Part shown: positions 13,811 to 16,282 of the stretch, in pieces
Layout: every line of letters starts with the position of its first letter
Numbering within the stretch: position 1 is the first letter of the stretch
Source of the DNA: Oscillospiraceae bacterium
GTDB lineage: Bacteria > Bacillota_A > Clostridia > Oscillospirales > Ruminococcaceae
DNA: 16,282 nucleotides
Reading direction: 5' to 3'
Assembly (NCBI GenBank): GCA_017400025.1
Contig: JAFQAF010000023.1
Span: 1 to 16,282 of the forward strand
The notes under the pieces: generated by a model
Seen by the model: the letters and a program-made list of their open reading frames with translations, nothing else
Told to the model about the DNA's origin: nothing
Databases searched by the model: none
Position numbers and translations under genes: made by a program

Positions 13811-15011
13811 GCTGTCACGAAGAGGACAGACAGGAAGAAAGCCGAAAGGCAGAAACCTGAAGCCAAGTAAACGAACCTGAAGCGAAAGCAAAGGGGAACG
13901 GCCAAAGCCCGAAAGGGAAGGCTGGGGCGCTGGGGTAGCACTGTGGGGCGAGCCAGCGTGGGAGAAAGGAACTGCAGAAAGCTGAGTACCGCAATCGGAA
14001 GGAAGGCATGGCAACAGGCCGGACGGAAGAAGAAAAGTAAAGAAGCCGCAAGGCTGAAAGACAGCACCGGAGGAACCGCCGACAGGGGAAAACGGGAAGA
14101 AGGGAAAAGAAAGACGGAAGGCTGAGTAGTCAGAACCAAAGCGAAGCGGACGAAAGAAAGCAGAGCGGAAGGGGAAAGCCCGAAAGCGAAAGCAAAAGGG
14201 AAGCACCGGGGGAACAGCTGTGGGAGCGAAACCGGGAGGGACGAAAGGAAACAAACAGGAAGCCGAGTACGAAGAAATGGAAGCGAAACACGGGAAACCG
14301 GGTGGAGCGGAAATGGAAAAGCAAGGAAGCCGGAAGGCGGAGAGGCAGCACCGGACAAGTCACTGTGAGACGGAAACGGGAAGAAAGAGGAAAGGAAGAA
14401 CCAGAGGCTGAGTAGCCGGAACCGGAAATGAAGCAGACGAAAGAAAGCAAGCAGGAAGTGGAAAAGACCGGAAGAGAAGCGGACGAGAGAAAGCGGAGAA
14501 GAAGGTAAGCACCTGTGGAACGGCTGTGGGAGCGAAGCAGGGAAGAGTGAAAGGAAACGAACAGTAGAGCTGAGTACAGGAACCTGGAAGGAAGGCATGG
14601 GAAACCAGGCCGGAGATAAAGGGGAAACCGAGGAAGCGAGAGCGGAGGCGGGCACCGGGAAAGCAACTGTGAGGCGGAACCGGGAAGAAAAGGAAAGGAA
14701 GAACAGAGGCTTAGTAGTCAGAACCCAAAACTGAGACGGACGAAAGGAAGTCAAAACAGAGGGGGTCAGAAAGCGGAAAGGAAGCTGCGAAAGCAGTGGA
14801 ATGGACGGCCCAGAGAAAGTCAGAAACGAGAGTGGAAGACAAGGGTGAGTCGGAGGAAGCATCTGCGGGGATTGAATCCGACGGAAGACAAAAGGAAATT
14901 GCAGACGAAACTATTCGCCAGGCAGTGAGTTGAGGTCGCAAGGCCGAGACCACCGCTTGATGAAAGTGGAAAAGATAAATACAGCCCTGACCAAAAGGCC
15001 AGGGCTTTTTT
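13811..15011 (+). ncRNA. Candidate large structured non-coding RNA, about 1.2 kb
   Basis: A transcript unit with consensus promoter and strong terminator but no believable protein. On the plus strand stops are frequent in all frames (the recurrent GCTGAGTA itself holds TGA). About three quarters of bases are purines and T is rare in the lines I counted. Small hairpins with GNRA loops recur: GCC-GAAA-GGC at 13841, CCC-GAAA-GGG at 13908 inside a GCC/GGC pair, AGCC-GCAA-GGCT at 14044, TGG-GAAA-CCA at 14598, CTGC-GAAA-GCAG at 14785; longer stems are CGCTGG/CCAGCG (13928-13958), GTCGGA/TCCGAC (14849-14882) and GGTC/GACC (14934-14951). Inside are about seven copies of a 145-nt module. It is not recognisable as RNase P, tmRNA, SRP RNA, rRNA or an intron. 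Membership in GOLLD, ROOL or OLE is untested. Role unknown: scaffold, protein sponge or multimeric RNA are possibilities. Confidence 0.8.
13862..14850 (+). repeat. About seven tandem, diverged ~145-nt modules inside the large RNA
   Basis: GCTGAGTA or a close variant recurs at 13862 (GCCAAGTA), 13981, 14121, 14262 (GCCGAGTA), 14407, 14569 and 14709 (GCTTAGTA), spaced 119, 140, 141, 145, 162 and 140 nt. In five of the seven it is followed after 3-4 bases by GAACC. A second mark, GCACC(G/T)G or GCACTG, lies 76-102 nt into the first six modules (13938, 14064, 14203, 14348, 14509, 14652), and a third, CTGTGRGR-CG, follows in five of them. Modules at 13981 and 14569 resemble each other more than their neighbours, as do 14121 and 14407, so a two-module unit of about 290 nt was probably duplicated. 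The last module lacks GCACCGG. Confidence 0.78.
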
Positions 15012-15016
15012 GTTTT
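14984..15016 (+). terminator. Terminator of the large RNA
   Basis: GCCCTG-A-CC pairs with GG-C-CAGGGC around AAAA, then TTTTTTGTTTT. The AAAA-capped stem and long T run make a strong intrinsic terminator. Confidence 0.9.
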
Positions 15017-15033
15017 ATAGGAAAAAGTTAAAT

Positions 15034-15069
15034 AAACAGACGGGGTAATAAATCACTCCGTCTGTTTTT
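15034..15069 (+). terminator. Second, tandem terminator
   Basis: AAACAGACGG/CCGTCTGTTT, a perfect 10-bp stem with a 14-nt loop, followed by TTG. It lies only 18 nt after the first terminator; tandem terminators suit a very active transcript. Confidence 0.78.
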
Positions 15070-15098
15070 GCTTAACGAGCCATAAACCGACACTACAT

Positions 15099-15126
15099 TT
15101 TACATTTTTCACATTACTGTTATAAT
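15099..15126 (+). promoter_or_regulatory. Promoter of the stand-alone ATPase gene
   Basis: TTTACA (five of six), 16-bp spacer, perfect TATAAT at 15121-15126. Predicted start near 15133, about 28 nt before the GTG start codon. Confidence 0.62.
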
Positions 15127-15160
15127 TAAAATAACAAATACAGCAGTAGGGGTGGACAGT

Positions 15161-16018
15161 GTGGCAGTTTATCTTGATAGTTTTCACATTCTCACGGAAG
15201 ATGAAGAAATATCATATTTACAGGATTACAGTCGTTCTTACTATGAAAATCTGTATCCATTCAGAATTTTCCCTGCAAAGCAGATTTCAGAATTCACATT
15301 TGACCATATCACAATCTTTTATGATGGTAACGGAAGCGGTAAAACCACTCTTATAAACACTATTGCCTCAAAGCTTGGCGCTGTGCGCCGCTCTCCTATC
15401 AGTGTCGGCCCTCATTTTGATCCATATGTCGAACGCTGTCACGGGTATTTTGCCACAGGGTGTAAAAATATCAATGTGCTGACGGGGGACGATGTTTCCG
15501 AATACATAATGGAAACACGCTATCTGAACGAAGGCATTGACACAAAACGCGAAGAACTGCTGGAGGATTACAACACCCTTAAAGGCGGCAATATGCGTTT
15601 CCGCTCAATGGAAGATTATGATGAATTCAAGGAACAGCAGGATGCCCGCCGCTACAGCAAAAGGGATTTTATCCGCAAAAGGCTGATGCCAAACCCAGAA
15701 ATGTTCTCAAACGGGGAAACTGCAATGAAATATTACATACAGCGAATTACAGACAACGGACTGTTCATCCTTGACGAGCCGGAAAACAGCCTTTCTGCAC
15801 AGCTGCAGGCAGAACTGGCGGGTTTTATTGAAGATTCAACCAGACATTTCAACTGCCAGTTTATCATTGCGACCCACTCTCCTTTTTTCCTTTCCCTGCC
15901 CGGTGCAAAGATTTACAATCTGGATACTGTGCCTGTAAAAACAGAATACTGGACGGACCTTCCCAATGTGAGAGCATATTTTGACCTGTTTATGAAATAC
16001 CGCTGGGATTTCCAGTAA
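15161..16018 (+). CDS. ABC/SMC-like AAA-type ATPase of unknown role
   Basis: A 285-residue soluble ATPase like the stand-alone predicted ATPases related to RecF/SMC heads (COG3910-like). Walker A is YDGNGSGKTT at residues 54-63, an ABC-type signature FSNGE lies at 182-186, Walker B is LFILDEPENSLS at 201-212, and the switch histidine is in IIATHSPFF (His239). The middle (about 120-175) is charged and helical (KREELLEDYNTL, EDYDEFKEQQDARRYSKRDF), perhaps a short remnant of the SMC coiled coil. No membrane segment, nuclease or second domain is visible. The GTG at 15161 is preferred over the GTG at 15152 because AGGGGTGG ends 5 nt before it. Related ATPases occur alone or in defence and stress systems; here it has its own promoter beside the large RNA, but no proven link. 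Confidence 0.87.
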   Translation: MAVYLDSFHILTEDEEISYLQDYSRSYYENLYPFRIFPAKQISEFTFDHITIFYDGNGSGKTTLINTIASKLGAVRRSPISVGPHFDPYVERCHGYFATGCKNINVLTGDDVSEYIMETRYLNEGIDTKREELLEDYNTLKGGNMRFRSMEDYDEFKEQQDARRYSKRDFIRKRLMPNPEMFSNGETAMKYYIQRITDNGLFILDEPENSLSAQLQAELAGFIEDSTRHFNCQFIIATHSPFFLSLPGAKIYNLDTVPVKTEYWTDLPNVRAYFDLFMKYRWDFQ

Positions 16019-16024
16019 AAAATC

Positions 16025-16048
16025 AAAAGACCGCATATGCGGTCTTTT
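16025..16048. terminator. Bidirectional terminator
   Basis: AAAAGACCGC-ATAT region-GCGGTCTTTT is a near-perfect palindrome with T on both outer sides. It separates the ATPase gene from the convergent minus-strand gene at the window edge. Confidence 0.88.
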
Positions 16049-16053
16049 TGTGT

Positions 16054-16281
16054 CTATACCCTGGCTACAACTTCGCCATTGCCATCTGTGATTTCGCCTG
16101 TCAGATGATATCCGTCATCTGCAGGAACAAAATTAAAACGATATTGAGCCATATTGCTCTTATCAAATTCTTTTAATATTTCTGGCCTGCAGAAATCATT
16201 TGATCCGCCATAGGCTATCAGAAGTATCAGAAAACTGCTTCGATATTCCCATAGGATTTTATAGTCATCATCATTGAATAC
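16054..16281 (-). CDS. C-terminal part of an unrecognised protein, truncated by window edge
   Basis: The minus strand holds an open frame of 75 codons from the right edge to a TAG whose complement is at 16054-16056. The peptide begins VFNDDDYKILWEYRSSFLIL and ends DDGYHLTGEITDGNGEVVARV. Codon use fits the neighbours and the shared terminator sits directly after the stop, so it is probably real. I recognise no family. A short hydrophobic run SFLILLIAYGG is present but is not long enough to call a membrane helix. The start lies outside the window. Confidence 0.65.
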   Translation of the reverse strand, partial: VFNDDDYKILWEYRSSFLILLIAYGGSNDFCRPEILKEFDKSNMAQYRFNFVPADDGYHLTGEITDGNGEVVARV

Positions 16282-16282
16282 T

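Noticed and set aside
13578..13880. A 100-codon plus-strand frame
   Set aside because: It runs through an intrinsic terminator, a palindrome and the strong promoter, and its peptide has no domain-like features.
13862..14850. CRISPR array
   Set aside because: Repeats are about 145 nt apart and strongly diverged, without 25-40-nt identical repeats or uniform spacers, and no cas gene is present.
13807..14862. A 351-codon open frame on the minus strand, and shorter ones in the same place, rich in P, F, S, R and L
   Set aside because: The minus strand is pyrimidine-rich, so stop codons are rare by composition. The translation is low-complexity, has no ribosome site and overlaps frames of the same kind; it is a by-product of the purine-rich RNA.
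13811..15011. RNase P RNA, tmRNA, SRP RNA, rRNA fragment or group II intron as identity of the large RNA
   Set aside because: The conserved RNase P core, the tRNA-like end of tmRNA, any recognisable rRNA stretch and an intron domain V were not seen, and the size and tandem modules do not fit.
1..16282. Insertion sequences, prophage genes, tRNA genes or a replication origin
   Set aside because: No transposase, integrase, phage structural gene, tRNA cloverleaf or DnaA-box cluster was seen on either strand.

Overview
The window looks like a chromosomal segment of a mid-GC anaerobic Firmicute (Clostridia-like; species not identifiable by eye). Evidence: AGGAGG-type ribosome binding sites, intrinsic terminators at most gene ends, TTG/GTG starts beside ATG, sigma-A promoters, a lipobox binding protein, and oxygen-sensitive style chemistry (aldo/keto reductase carrying two 4Fe-4S clusters).

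Layout. 1-1345: 3' part of an M20-family amidohydrolase and its terminator. 1358-2900: a short plus-strand operon with its own promoter (small membrane protein, NUDIX hydrolase, Bcp-type peroxiredoxin). 2903-3150: a start-less ORF remnant and a shared terminator. 3161-4605: two minus-strand genes, a thioredoxin-fold redoxin and an MgtC/SapB-family membrane protein. 4672-11515: a minus-strand operon read from right to left: ABC ATPase, two permeases, an alkaline-phosphatase-superfamily phosphodiesterase, a UgpB-like lipoprotein binding protein, and an aldo/keto reductase with ferredoxin domain. 11565-12380: a tyrosine-phosphatase-like hydrolase on the same strand. 12381-12865: divergent control region. 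12866-13408: MarR-type regulator. 13409-13810: non-coding stretch holding an orphan terminator, a perfect 21-bp palindrome and a very strong promoter. 13811-15011: a roughly 1.2-kb purine-rich region with no credible protein. 15161-16018: a stand-alone ABC/SMC-like ATPase. 16054-16281: the C-terminal end of an unrecognised minus-strand protein.

How the parts fit. The ABC genes plus phosphodiesterase and phosphatase read as import and hydrolysis of an organophosphate such as a glycerophosphodiester (inference from UgpB likeness and neighbours). The MarR regulator has a 20-bp palindrome (ATAGT-N10-ACTAT) on its own promoter and a near-identical copy on the -35 box of the divergent phosphatase promoter, so it probably controls itself and that gene.

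The most unusual item is the 1.2-kb region. It has a near-consensus promoter (TTGACA, 17 bp, TATCAT) with an A/T-rich UP-like element, tandem intrinsic terminators, many small hairpins capped by GNRA tetraloops, and about seven tandem copies of a roughly 145-nt module, each opening with GCTGAGTA or a close variant. It is best explained as a large, abundant, structured non-coding RNA built of repeated modules. I do not recognise it as RNase P, tmRNA, SRP RNA, rRNA or a group II intron; identity with a known large-RNA family (GOLLD, ROOL, OLE) cannot be excluded without a covariance-model search.
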